A stretch of DNA of 64,000 bases from Flavobacterium plurextorum (GTDB lineage Bacteria; Bacteroidota; Bacteroidia; Flavobacteriales; Flavobacteriaceae): the NCBI RefSeq assembly GCF_002217395.1, contig NZ_MUHD01000003.1:52060-116059 (forward strand), read 5' to 3'. Positions 1 through 8,207 of this stretch are shown here, piece after piece (position 1 is the first letter of the stretch; each line of letters begins with the position of its first letter). Under the pieces are notes generated by a model. The model had not been told where the DNA came from. It did no database searches and saw only the letters and a list, made by a program, of their open reading frames with translations. Made by a program: the position numbers and the translations under genes.

Positions 1-4
1 TTCC

Positions 5-17
5 GCTCCTATGGAGC
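5..17. repeat. Short hairpin at window start
   Basis: A 5-bp inverted repeat, GCTCC-TAT-GGAGC, stands alone in the first 250 bases. It may be the terminator or a repeat remnant of a gene left of the window. Nothing else is recognisable in 1-251 apart from AT-rich DNA ahead of the first gene. Confidence 0.3.
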
Positions 18-251
18 TTTATATTGCAAAGCTTTATTCTTTGCTATAAATATTTCACTTCTCTGAAGCTTATAAAAAAACATTCCTTTTTAGATAATTC
101 AGATGTACGATTCTAAATCATCGAAGTTTAAATATATAGTTAATTACCCCAAACAAAATTTATAAAATTTAGAATCATTCTAATAGCTTTTATCTATTTA
201 CCAAACGCTTTTTGAAGTAACTTCATAATGAAATAACTAAAGGCGTGCTAT

Positions 252-941
252 ATGGAAGCTGAAAATCATTATATCAACAGAAGCGGCTGGCTTAGAGCAG
301 CTGTTTTAGGTGCAAACGACGGAATTTTATCTACAACCAGTTTAGTTATTGGTGTTGCCGCCGCTACTACCACACGAGAGCCTATTTTACTTGCTGCAAT
401 AGCAGGATTAGTAGCTGGAGCCCTTTCTATGGCAGCAGGAGAATATGTTTCTGTAAGCTCGCAATCTGATGTTGAAGCAGCCGATTTAAAAAGAGAAAGT
501 CATGCTCTAAAAACCATGCCCGAAATTGAACTTGAAGAACTAACCGATATTTATGTACAAAGAGGATTAAGCAGACCTTTAGCACACCAAGTTGCAATGG
601 AACTAACAGCTTATGATGCTCTCGAAGCTCACGCCAGAGATGAGCTGGGAATAAACGAAATCACACAGGCAAATCCATTAATGGCCGCTTTTGCATCGGC
701 AGTTTCCTTTATTGTTGGAGGATTACTTCCAGTTTTAGTAGCAATTTTTGCTCCCATACACGATATGGTATTTTATCAATATGCCTTTTCGATACTCTTT
801 CTTGCTTTCTCAGGAATTTTGGCCGCTAAGGCAGGAGGTTCAAACATATTAAAAGCAGTACTTCGTATTTGTATTTGGGGAACTTTTGCAATGGTAATGT
901 CGGCACTTGTAGGATATATTTTTGGTGTTCAAACTACTTAA
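252..941 (+). CDS. VIT1/CCC1 family transporter (Fe/Mn type)
   Basis: A 229-residue membrane protein of the VIT1/CCC1 family, which moves Fe2+ or Mn2+ across membranes. The N-terminus has the family signature around DGILSTTSLVIGVAAA, followed by AGALSMAAGEYVSVSSQSD with the conserved acidic and Ser-rich end of the second helix. A charged, probably cytoplasmic, linker rich in Glu (residues about 75-140) follows, and then three C-terminal hydrophobic segments. Length matches the bacterial family. It stands alone on the plus strand, converging on the metal-efflux genes at 1053-7033, so a metal homeostasis link is plausible but not shown. The transported metal cannot be told from sequence. Confidence 0.9.
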   Translation: MEAENHYINRSGWLRAAVLGANDGILSTTSLVIGVAAATTTREPILLAAIAGLVAGALSMAAGEYVSVSSQSDVEAADLKRESHALKTMPEIELEELTDIYVQRGLSRPLAHQVAMELTAYDALEAHARDELGINEITQANPLMAAFASAVSFIVGGLLPVLVAIFAPIHDMVFYQYAFSILFLAFSGILAAKAGGSNILKAVLRICIWGTFAMVMSALVGYIFGVQTT

Positions 942-946
942 AAGAA

Positions 947-976
947 AAGAGCAGCCCAAATCTGGACTGCCCTCTT
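947..976 (+). terminator. Possible bidirectional terminator after VIT gene
   Basis: An imperfect hairpin, AAGAGCAGCCC against GGACTGCCCTCTT with a small bulge, lies 6 bases after the VIT stop and before the end of the converging adaptor gene. A-rich and pyrimidine-rich flanks could serve as terminator tails. Confidence 0.45.
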
Positions 977-1052
977 ACCAACAATTAACTAAATAACTCT
1001 TTTAATCAATAACAATCTTTATGACTTTTTGACTTTCAAACTTTCTCCTTAC

Positions 1053-2183
1053 TTACTCATCTCCGCCATTCATAAAAGTCATTAAAAGTGTGTAAGCATT
1101 CTTAATCACAATTTTTGATGATTTATCAATAGCCGAAGATTTAATCTGACGGAAACCATCAGTCGTAGTTCCTGGTTCTACCGCAGCCATCTTGTATTGA
1201 TTATTTCCGCTTAAAGCGAAAACAAAAAACTTGCCCTGCCATCTTACCACTGCATCTTCTGGAACTGTAATCGCTTTTTCGTTTTCAAATTCTGCTTCAG
1301 CATTAATAAAAAGCCCTGGAATTAATGCGCTATCATATTGGTTTACTTTACAAATAACTTCGGCCGCACGATCATCGTTAAGACTGCGATTTATATACGC
1401 GATTTTTGCAGGGAATTTCTTTGTAGGATTGGCATTCGTAAAAGCACTTACCGTTTGTCCTACTGAAAGCAAATGAATATCTTTCTCAAAAGCATTCATC
1501 ACCAATACAATATCACTCATTTCCATCAATTCAAAAAGCATATCTGTTGGAGCAATATATTTACCCACATTTACATTTATCTTAGATACGACACCATTTA
1601 TTGGCGAAACAATTGAAACCGTTTTACTGATATTTGAAGCTGAAAGCGTTTTGACATTAATCCCTAATAAAGATAATTTTTGTGCCAATGACGACATATA
1701 AATACGCTGTGTATGCATTTCTGTAGCCGTTTGTTCGTACAATTTATCACTGCTTGCCTTCTTCGCATTTAGTTCTTTTTGTCGGTCGTACTCGCTTTTA
1801 GCCAACTGAAACTTTTCTTTGGCCGTAAGATAATCCTGTTGCAGTTGTATGTACTGCATATCTTCGACAACCGCTAATAATTGCCCTTTTCGAACGTGCA
1901 TTCCTGCCATTAAATCTGTTTTTTTAATATAGCCGCCAAGCGGAATACTAACCGAAACAACACTTTTTGGCGGAACCGTCACAGTTCCCTGAAGCTGTAA
2001 TATTCCTTTTACCGTTCTTTCTTCTGGATTTCCAACAACAAGTCCCGCATTTTTAATCTGTTCGCTGCTTAACTGAATGGTATTTTCTTGTTTTTGTACT
2101 GTTTCCTTCTCTTGATTCTTTTTATCACTGTTACAAGAAACCAGCAACAAAAGACCAAAAATCGTGATGATATATGTTTTCAT
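1053..2183 (-). CDS. RND efflux periplasmic adaptor (CusB/CzcB type), lipoprotein
   Basis: A 376-residue membrane fusion protein that would link an inner-membrane RND pump to an outer-membrane channel. The N-terminus is a lipoprotein signal with lipobox LLVSC at about residue 17, followed by a Lys/Glu-rich spacer. The biotinyl-lipoyl half motifs appear at GGYIKKTDLMAGMHVRKGQ and again near VSPINGVVSKINVNVGKYI, flanking a helical hairpin (about residues 105-190). Beta-barrel segments follow. The gene starts 4 bases after the fused CzcA pump stops, on the same strand, so the two are surely cotranscribed. Substrate is probably a heavy-metal cation because the partner is a CzcA/CusA-type pump; the metal is not determined. 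Confidence 0.92.
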   Translation of the reverse strand: MKTYIITIFGLLLLVSCNSDKKNQEKETVQKQENTIQLSSEQIKNAGLVVGNPEERTVKGILQLQGTVTVPPKSVVSVSIPLGGYIKKTDLMAGMHVRKGQLLAVVEDMQYIQLQQDYLTAKEKFQLAKSEYDRQKELNAKKASSDKLYEQTATEMHTQRIYMSSLAQKLSLLGINVKTLSASNISKTVSIVSPINGVVSKINVNVGKYIAPTDMLFELMEMSDIVLVMNAFEKDIHLLSVGQTVSAFTNANPTKKFPAKIAYINRSLNDDRAAEVICKVNQYDSALIPGLFINAEAEFENEKAITVPEDAVVRWQGKFFVFALSGNNQYKMAAVEPGTTTDGFRQIKSSAIDKSSKIVIKNAYTLLMTFMNGGDE

Positions 2184-2187
2184 TATA

Positions 2188-5100
2188 TTATAAATTAGTG
2201 AGAGTTTGAAGATTTATGATCGCTTTATTGTAATCGTTGATTCTGTCTAGATATTCATTCTTGATGGTAATCGCCTGATTTACGACCAAAACCCATTGTA
2301 AATAATCAATATCTCCATTTTCCAGTTGGCTGTTTGCAGCATCAATAATAACAGTCGCATTTTTAAGTCCTTCATTCTCGTAATAATTAAGACTTTCTTT
2401 ATACTTTTCGGCTTCACTAACTGCGTTAGCGATTTCTGTTGTCATTTCAACTTTTACCGATTCTGCCATCATCTTGTAATTTTCATATTCAATTTTTGCC
2501 GCTTTATTGCGTGAAGACTGACTCGAAAAGAATAACGGAATCGAAACTCCCAAATTCACATAACTAAACCTGTGACTGCTGTCATAATAAACTTCCTGTC
2601 CTGCATTACTGGTTTGCGTGCCAATAATGCTTAAATTATTATAACCTACCGTAATATCTGGCATTAGCTTAGCCTGTTCTGCTTTCCATTTCCATTTTGC
2701 AGCTTCGGCTTCATGATTCGAAAGTTGAATTTGTGGAAGTTCAGCTGTATTTATTTTTTCGTTTAATGAAATAGTAAAATCATGTTTGATATTTGCCGAA
2801 ATAGGAACATGCACTACACTATCCTGCAAGATTGTATTAAAAGATTTCAGCGTAATCGCAATATCTTTATTGACCATCGTAAGCTGATTCGTGTAAAACT
2901 GCCTTGCCGATTGAGAAGCGCTTTTTTCTAATACATTAGTTTCTCCTGCTTTATAACGTAAATCTGATTTTTGCTCCATTAATCTGTAAATAGAATCGGC
3001 GTAAGCCAATAATTCTTTTTTACTATTGAGCCAGATATAGTAATAAAACAAATTTCTCACATTCGATTTAATCTGTTGCGAAGTCAATTGCGAAGTTGCT
3101 TTGGCAGCATTATAATTTTCTTGCAGCGCTTTTTTCTGATTGCTGTATAAAGTAGGGAAAGCAAAAGTCTGACTCACACCAAAACGGGAATCATTAACAG
3201 CACTGTTAAACTGACCATAATCAGCATCTAAAGCCAATTTTGGAATATCATAAGCTGATTTTTGCAACTGTTCTTTCGACTTTTCGTTAAGCTGAGCCGA
3301 TTTAACTCTTCTATTATTCTGAAGCGCAATCGACAAAGATTCGTCGAGAGAAACGGGCTTTTGCTGCGATTGTACTGAAGCTGTAACCAATAAAGCGACA
3401 AGTAATAAAGTCAGTTTATCCATTTTGTTTTTTTTGATTTTTTTCGAAAATACTTTAGTGTGATACGTCATTAAATAAATGGCCGGAAGTACAAAAAGAG
3501 TCAGCAAAGTTGCCGTTATCAATCCGCCAATAACTACTGTTGCTAATGGGCGTTGAACCTCTGCTCCTGCTCCATTACTTAGAGCCATTGGCAGAAACCC
3601 TAAAGAAGCTACCGCAGCCGTCATTAATACAGGACGTAATCTGTTTTTGGTTCCGGTAATGATAATATCAAACGGATCTGTAATTTCACCCTGTTTCTGT
3701 ATTCGGTTAAATTCAGATATTAAAACAATTCCGTTTAAAACTGCCACTCCGAAAAGCGCAATAAAACCAACTCCCGCCGAAATACTAAAAGGCATATCAC
3801 GCAAAGCCAAACCAAAAACACCACCAATTGCCGACAACGGAATTGCGGTAAAAATGATAATTCCTTCTTTAAACGATCTGAAAGCAAAATACAATAAAGT
3901 CAAAATCATAAACAAAGCTGCCGGAACCGCAACTCCTAAACGTGATTTTGCTTGTTGCAAATTCTCGAAAGTTCCGCCATATGTAATGTAATATCCGGGA
4001 TCAAATTTGATCTGGCTGTTGACTTTTTTCTGTAATTCTTCTACAATCGATTCTACATCACGGCCTCTTACATTAAACCCAACAATAATTCTTCTTTTAG
4101 CATCTTCACGCTGAATTTGGTTAGGTCCTTCTACTTCTTTTACAGAAGCCACTTGATACAGCGGAATCTGCATTCCGGAACGCGTAGAAATTAATAGATT
4201 TCTAACATCCGAAATGTCTTTTCGTCCGCTCGCTTCAACTCTTACCACCATATCAAAACGTTTTTCGCCTTCGTAAATGCTTCCCGCTACAGCACCTGCA
4301 AACGCAGCATTTACGGTTTGATTGATATCGGAAACATAAATTCCGTATTTCGCCATTTCTGCCCAATCATAATCAATTACGATTTGAGGCATTCCAGTTA
4401 CTTTTTCGACATACAAATCTGTTGCACCTTCGACCGTTTTACTGATTGAACCTAATTTCTCCGCATATTCGGCAAGCTTGTTTAAATCTTCTCCGTAAAT
4501 TTTACAAACCAAATCTTGTTTAGCTCCAGTCATTAATTCATTAAAACGCATTTGCACGGGAAACTGAAAACCAGTTGTAACACCCGGAGCTGTTTGTTTT
4601 ACAGTTTCGGTCATTTTATCTGCCAGTTCAGGAAATGAAGAAGCGCTTGTCCATTCTGATTTATCTTTTAACACAATAATCATATCTCCACCTTCAATTG
4701 GCATTGGATCTGTTGGAATCTCCGCACTTCCTATTCTCGAAACTACTTTTTCAACTTCAGGATATTCTTTTTTAAGTGTATTTGAAATTTTCTGAATCGT
4801 TTCTGTTGTCGTTGAAAGATTAGTTCCTAGCAGCAATCGGGTTTCTACTGCAAAATCTCCTTCTTCTAACTGCGGAATAAATTCTCCTCCCATTCGGCTG
4901 AAAAGCAGTAAAGCAATTCCAAACAAAACAAAAGCCGAGATGACAATTCCTTTTTTCATCTTTAAAGCTTTCGTCAGCCAATTTTCATAAAGTCCTTCCA
5001 ATTTTGTCATAATTCGGTCAGAAAGATTGGGTTTATGACTAACCTTTTTGCTAATGAATAAAGCACTTACCATTGGAACGTAAGTAAGCGAAAGAATAAA

Positions 5101-6567
5101 TGCTCCCAAAATGGCAAAAGCTACAGTTTGTGCCATTGGTTTAAACATTTTACCTTCAATTCCTTCAAGAGATAATATTGGGAGATATACAATCAGAATA
5201 ATGATTTGTCCAAATACTGCAGCATTCATCATTCGTCCTGCAGAACCTGTGACTTCTTTATCCATTTCTTCCTGCGAAATGGTATCGATTCCTTTGTATT
5301 TTTTGGCACTATGAATATGATGTAAAATCGCTTCAACAATAATCACGGCACCATCGACAATTAAACCAAAATCGAGCGCACCAAGGCTCATTAAATTTCC
5401 GCTTACGCCAAAGGTGTTCATCATAATAATGGCAAACAGCATGGCTAACGGAATCACAGAAGCTACGATAAATCCAGCTCGTAAATTTCCTAGAAAAAGT
5501 ACCAGAACTAAAACCACAATCAAAGCACCTTCGATCAGGTTTTTCTCCACTGTACCAATCGCATTGTCAACCATTTTGGTACGATCTAAAAAAGGTTCTA
5601 TTTTTAAACCTTTTGGCAGAATCTTTTCAATTTCGGCAACACGTTTTTTTACATTAACGATAACATTATTGGCATTTTCGCCTTTCAGCATCATCACAAT
5701 TCCACCAACAGATTCACCTATATCATCTGTTGTTAAAGCGCCGTAGCGTATCGCTGAGGACATTTTTACTTCGGCAATATCTTTGATTAAAATTGGAGTT
5801 CCTGCCTGCGTATTTTTGACAATAATATTTTGAATGTCTTTAATATTTCGCTTCAATCCAACACTTCGGATATACAATACCGTTGGTCCTTTTTCGATAT
5901 AAGCTCCACCTGTATTTTCGTTATTACTGCTTAAGGCGGTAAAAACTTCTTTTATTGTCAGGTTTTGTGCTTTTAATCTCGACGGATTTACGGCAATTTC
6001 GTATTGTTTCAGCTTTCCTCCAAAAGTAGCTACATCAGCAATTCCGGGAGTTCCCAAAAGCTGTCTTCTAATTGTCCAGTCTTGAATAGTACGCAAATCT
6101 TCAAGTGAGTATTTGGTTTCATATCCAGGTTGCGGTTTTAAAACATATTGGTAAATTTCGCCCAAACCTGTTGTTGCGGGAGCCATTTCGGGAATGCTGG
6201 CATTCTCTGCAATTTCTACTTTTTGCAAACGTTCTGCCACTTGCTGACGCGCCCAATACACATCGGTATCATCAGCAAAAACAATAGTTACAAGCGAAAG
6301 TCCGAAACGGGAAATACTGCGGCTTTCTTTTAGCTGCGGAATGTTGCTGATCGCCTGTTCAATCGGAAAAGTGATTAAACGTTCTACATCTTCTGCGCCC
6401 AAAGACGGAGCGGTTGTAATAATTTGAACCTGATTATTGGTAATGTCAGGAACGGCATCAATTGGTAATCGGGTAACTTCAAAAACACCGTAGATAATCC
6501 ACAGCAAGGTGAAGACACCAATTACCAGTTTATTTTTAACTGAAAATTGAATGATCTTATTGAGCAT
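2188..6567 (-). CDS. CzcA/CusA heavy-metal RND pump fused to TolC-like outer-membrane factor
   Basis: A 1459-residue protein. Residues 1 to about 1040 are a full heavy-metal-type RND pump: N-terminal TM with periplasmic LPIDAVPDITNNQVQI, TM4 motif DFGLIVDGAVIIVEA carrying the acidic proton-relay residues of the HME family, and 12 predicted TM segments in all. After a Lys-rich stretch, Met1049 starts a second signal-like segment (DKLTLLLVALLVTASVQSQ), then a TolC/CzcC-like outer-membrane efflux domain runs to the end. The reading frame is continuous, so this is a real fusion rather than two genes. Such fusions are common in Flavobacteriia. It sits between the small His/Asp-rich gene upstream and the adaptor downstream. 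The metal exported is unknown. Confidence 0.93.
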   Translation of the reverse strand: MLNKIIQFSVKNKLVIGVFTLLWIIYGVFEVTRLPIDAVPDITNNQVQIITTAPSLGAEDVERLITFPIEQAISNIPQLKESRSISRFGLSLVTIVFADDTDVYWARQQVAERLQKVEIAENASIPEMAPATTGLGEIYQYVLKPQPGYETKYSLEDLRTIQDWTIRRQLLGTPGIADVATFGGKLKQYEIAVNPSRLKAQNLTIKEVFTALSSNNENTGGAYIEKGPTVLYIRSVGLKRNIKDIQNIIVKNTQAGTPILIKDIAEVKMSSAIRYGALTTDDIGESVGGIVMMLKGENANNVIVNVKKRVAEIEKILPKGLKIEPFLDRTKMVDNAIGTVEKNLIEGALIVVLVLVLFLGNLRAGFIVASVIPLAMLFAIIMMNTFGVSGNLMSLGALDFGLIVDGAVIIVEAILHHIHSAKKYKGIDTISQEEMDKEVTGSAGRMMNAAVFGQIIILIVYLPILSLEGIEGKMFKPMAQTVAFAILGAFILSLTYVPMVSALFISKKVSHKPNLSDRIMTKLEGLYENWLTKALKMKKGIVISAFVLFGIALLLFSRMGGEFIPQLEEGDFAVETRLLLGTNLSTTTETIQKISNTLKKEYPEVEKVVSRIGSAEIPTDPMPIEGGDMIIVLKDKSEWTSASSFPELADKMTETVKQTAPGVTTGFQFPVQMRFNELMTGAKQDLVCKIYGEDLNKLAEYAEKLGSISKTVEGATDLYVEKVTGMPQIVIDYDWAEMAKYGIYVSDINQTVNAAFAGAVAGSIYEGEKRFDMVVRVEASGRKDISDVRNLLISTRSGMQIPLYQVASVKEVEGPNQIQREDAKRRIIVGFNVRGRDVESIVEELQKKVNSQIKFDPGYYITYGGTFENLQQAKSRLGVAVPAALFMILTLLYFAFRSFKEGIIIFTAIPLSAIGGVFGLALRDMPFSISAGVGFIALFGVAVLNGIVLISEFNRIQKQGEITDPFDIIITGTKNRLRPVLMTAAVASLGFLPMALSNGAGAEVQRPLATVVIGGLITATLLTLFVLPAIYLMTYHTKVFSKKIKKNKMDKLTLLLVALLVTASVQSQQKPVSLDESLSIALQNNRRVKSAQLNEKSKEQLQKSAYDIPKLALDADYGQFNSAVNDSRFGVSQTFAFPTLYSNQKKALQENYNAAKATSQLTSQQIKSNVRNLFYYYIWLNSKKELLAYADSIYRLMEQKSDLRYKAGETNVLEKSASQSARQFYTNQLTMVNKDIAITLKSFNTILQDSVVHVPISANIKHDFTISLNEKINTAELPQIQLSNHEAEAAKWKWKAEQAKLMPDITVGYNNLSIIGTQTSNAGQEVYYDSSHRFSYVNLGVSIPLFFSSQSSRNKAAKIEYENYKMMAESVKVEMTTEIANAVSEAEKYKESLNYYENEGLKNATVIIDAANSQLENGDIDYLQWVLVVNQAITIKNEYLDRINDYNKAIINLQTLTNL

Positions 6568-6652
6568 AATTTGATTTAATTTTTTAGAAATAATAATGTC
6601 ATGGTTAAAACATCAAAATGTCTTAACCACAATAAAATTTTAGAAAATTAAA

Positions 6653-7033
6653 TTATGCCAAAGGAGGTCTAAATACTGCAAATAATGCAGGATTAGAATA
6701 TAAGTTTGAAGTAAACGGAATTATATCTGACGCTGAAAAATCAGCATTAAAAGGAATATCAAAAATGTGTTTTTCTGCGGGAACAAATACAAGCTGAAAC
6801 GAAGCGCTCGAAATATGCTTAAACGGAAGCTGCATATCGCGGTCAGAATCATTATCGTTGATGTCTTCTCCCCAATAATGCATTTCTAGAAAATCAATAA
6901 AACTTACATTGTGTCTTTGCTGATGTTCATTGTAATGTTCAATCAATATGGGCAATTTATAAAACTGCTGAAAGAACCCAATATTGGATACAATGAGAAA
7001 GATGAATATGTAGACTATGATTTTTCGCACCAC
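6653..7033 (-). CDS. Small secreted or membrane-anchored His/Asp-rich protein, unknown
   Basis: A 126-residue protein I do not recognise as a named family. It has an N-terminal hydrophobic helix (residues about 5-22), then a polar region rich in potential metal ligands: EHYNEHQQRH, EMHYWGEDINDNDSDRD and FKH. The C-terminus (SNPALFAVFRPPLA) is proline rich. It is the first gene of the metal-efflux cluster, 85 bases ahead of the CzcA fusion and on the same strand. By context and composition it could be a periplasmic metal-binding or sensing accessory, but that is inference. A TAAATTTG sequence just before its start has no proper upstream partner and is not called as a promoter. Confidence 0.7.
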   Translation of the reverse strand: MVRKIIVYIFIFLIVSNIGFFQQFYKLPILIEHYNEHQQRHNVSFIDFLEMHYWGEDINDNDSDRDMQLPFKHISSASFQLVFVPAEKHIFDIPFNADFSASDIIPFTSNLYSNPALFAVFRPPLA

Positions 7034-7419
7034 ACAAATTTAGGCTATGTGATAAAATAATCCTTAACCTTAAGTAAGATCTAAGAAAGTTTTACCATTT
7101 TATAAGAATTCACTAATAGAAATTTAATTTATACCAGCATAATTTGTAAAATTATAAAATATTATCAATTTCGAAATATTTTTTTGTAGTTGTTATAATA
7201 CATTAATCTCTTTTTTGCTTTTGGGTTTACCTATTCTGTTCTAAATCAAATTGAAAAAAATCTTATTCTCAGAATCTTAAATAGTGTTTGAATAATTTAT
7301 TTCTGAACCTAAAATTAATTCTATATTCGCATTTATAAAACCAATGAAACATTACACAATAACGGATTGTTTATCTTCAAAACTAAAATAAAAATACTAC
7401 CACAACCCCAAAAAAAACT
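7034..7419. other. Divergent intergenic region, AT rich
   Basis: These 386 bases separate two divergent genes (6653-7033 minus, 7420-7938 plus) and must hold both promoters. The DNA is strongly AT rich. No convincing TTTG / TAnnTTTG pair, hairpin or ORF was seen; TATATTCG near 7322 is only a weak -7-like match. Confidence 0.5.
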
Positions 7420-7938
7420 ATGACCCACAAATCTAAAATACTGGCTTTTGATACTTATTATTTTGATGGAAAAGCCAAAACCGTTTGTCTTGAATTTTTA
7501 AACTGGAATGAAAGTGAAAATTATAAAGTTCACACAGAAATAATCGAAAATGTAGAAGACTATATTCCCGGAGAATTTTACCGCAGAGAATTACCTTGCA
7601 TTCTTAGTTTGTTAGATAAAATTGATTTAAAAACGGTTCAAGTAATTATTGTAGACGGTTTTGTTTATCTAGATGATGATAAAAAGTATGGTTTAGGTGG
7701 ACATTTATATGAAAAACTAAATAGAGAGATTCCAATTATCGGCGTTGCCAAAACTAATTTTGCTTCTATTGAAAATGATAAAAAAGCTTTGGTAAGAGGT
7801 GATAGCAAAAAGCCATTATACGTTACAGCCATTGGTATTGACTTAGAAGATGCTTTCGAAAAAGTCGAAAGTATGGCAGGTGAATTTAGGATTCCGACTC
7901 TGTTGAAAGAAATGGATCGATTGACAAAGGAAATATAG
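7420..7938 (+). CDS. Endonuclease V-like protein, divergent active site
   Basis: A 172-residue protein, shorter than typical endonuclease V (about 220). The family cleaves DNA or RNA next to inosine. Visible family landmarks are Asp11 in ILAFDTYYF, Tyr54 and Glu57 in YIPGEFYRRELP, Asp79 in VIIVDG, GLGGHLYEKL (His95), and Lys111 in IIGVAKTNF. The usual late GH motif that supplies a catalytic histidine in E. coli Nfi is replaced by AIGIDLEDA (Gly-Ile, then Asp141), so metal coordination may differ or activity may be reduced. It stands alone, divergent from the metal-efflux genes, and is followed by a strong terminator. The fold assignment is good; the activity is uncertain. Confidence 0.8.
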   Translation: MTHKSKILAFDTYYFDGKAKTVCLEFLNWNESENYKVHTEIIENVEDYIPGEFYRRELPCILSLLDKIDLKTVQVIIVDGFVYLDDDKKYGLGGHLYEKLNREIPIIGVAKTNFASIENDKKALVRGDSKKPLYVTAIGIDLEDAFEKVESMAGEFRIPTLLKEMDRLTKEI

Positions 7939-8001
7939 AAAACTGGGCAGAAAATCAGCGAAACTGAGAAAACTCCAACAAAGGATTAAATCAAATAAAA
8001 C

Positions 8002-8047
8002 AAAAAAGAGGTCAAATTTCGCGGCTTGCGAAACTGACCTCTTTTTT
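8002..8047. terminator. Strong bidirectional terminator
   Basis: A long hairpin with outer arms GAGGTCA (8008-8014) and TGACCTC (8035-8041) and inner arms TTTCGC / GCGAAA. It is flanked by an A run on the left and a T run on the right, so it can stop transcripts from both the endonuclease V gene and the converging GH20 gene. Confidence 0.85.
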
Positions 8048-8207
8048 ATACATCATTCAAATATAAAAGTATTTCTACTTTTTATAAGTAATAATCACAT
8101 TATAATGTCGTGTTTTAAAATTAGAGAAAATGAGCAATGCTTCGATTTTAATTATTATTGACCTTTTGACATTACGACTTTAAAACTTTCGACTTAGTTC
8201 CTATCAC

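Noticed and set aside
3421..3470. Frameshift or gene boundary between CzcA and the TolC-like part
   Set aside because: The frame is continuous and such fusions are known in Flavobacteriia.
7035..7042. TAAATTTG -7 box before the small His/Asp-rich gene
   Set aside because: Only 1 base from the start codon and no TTTG at the right distance.
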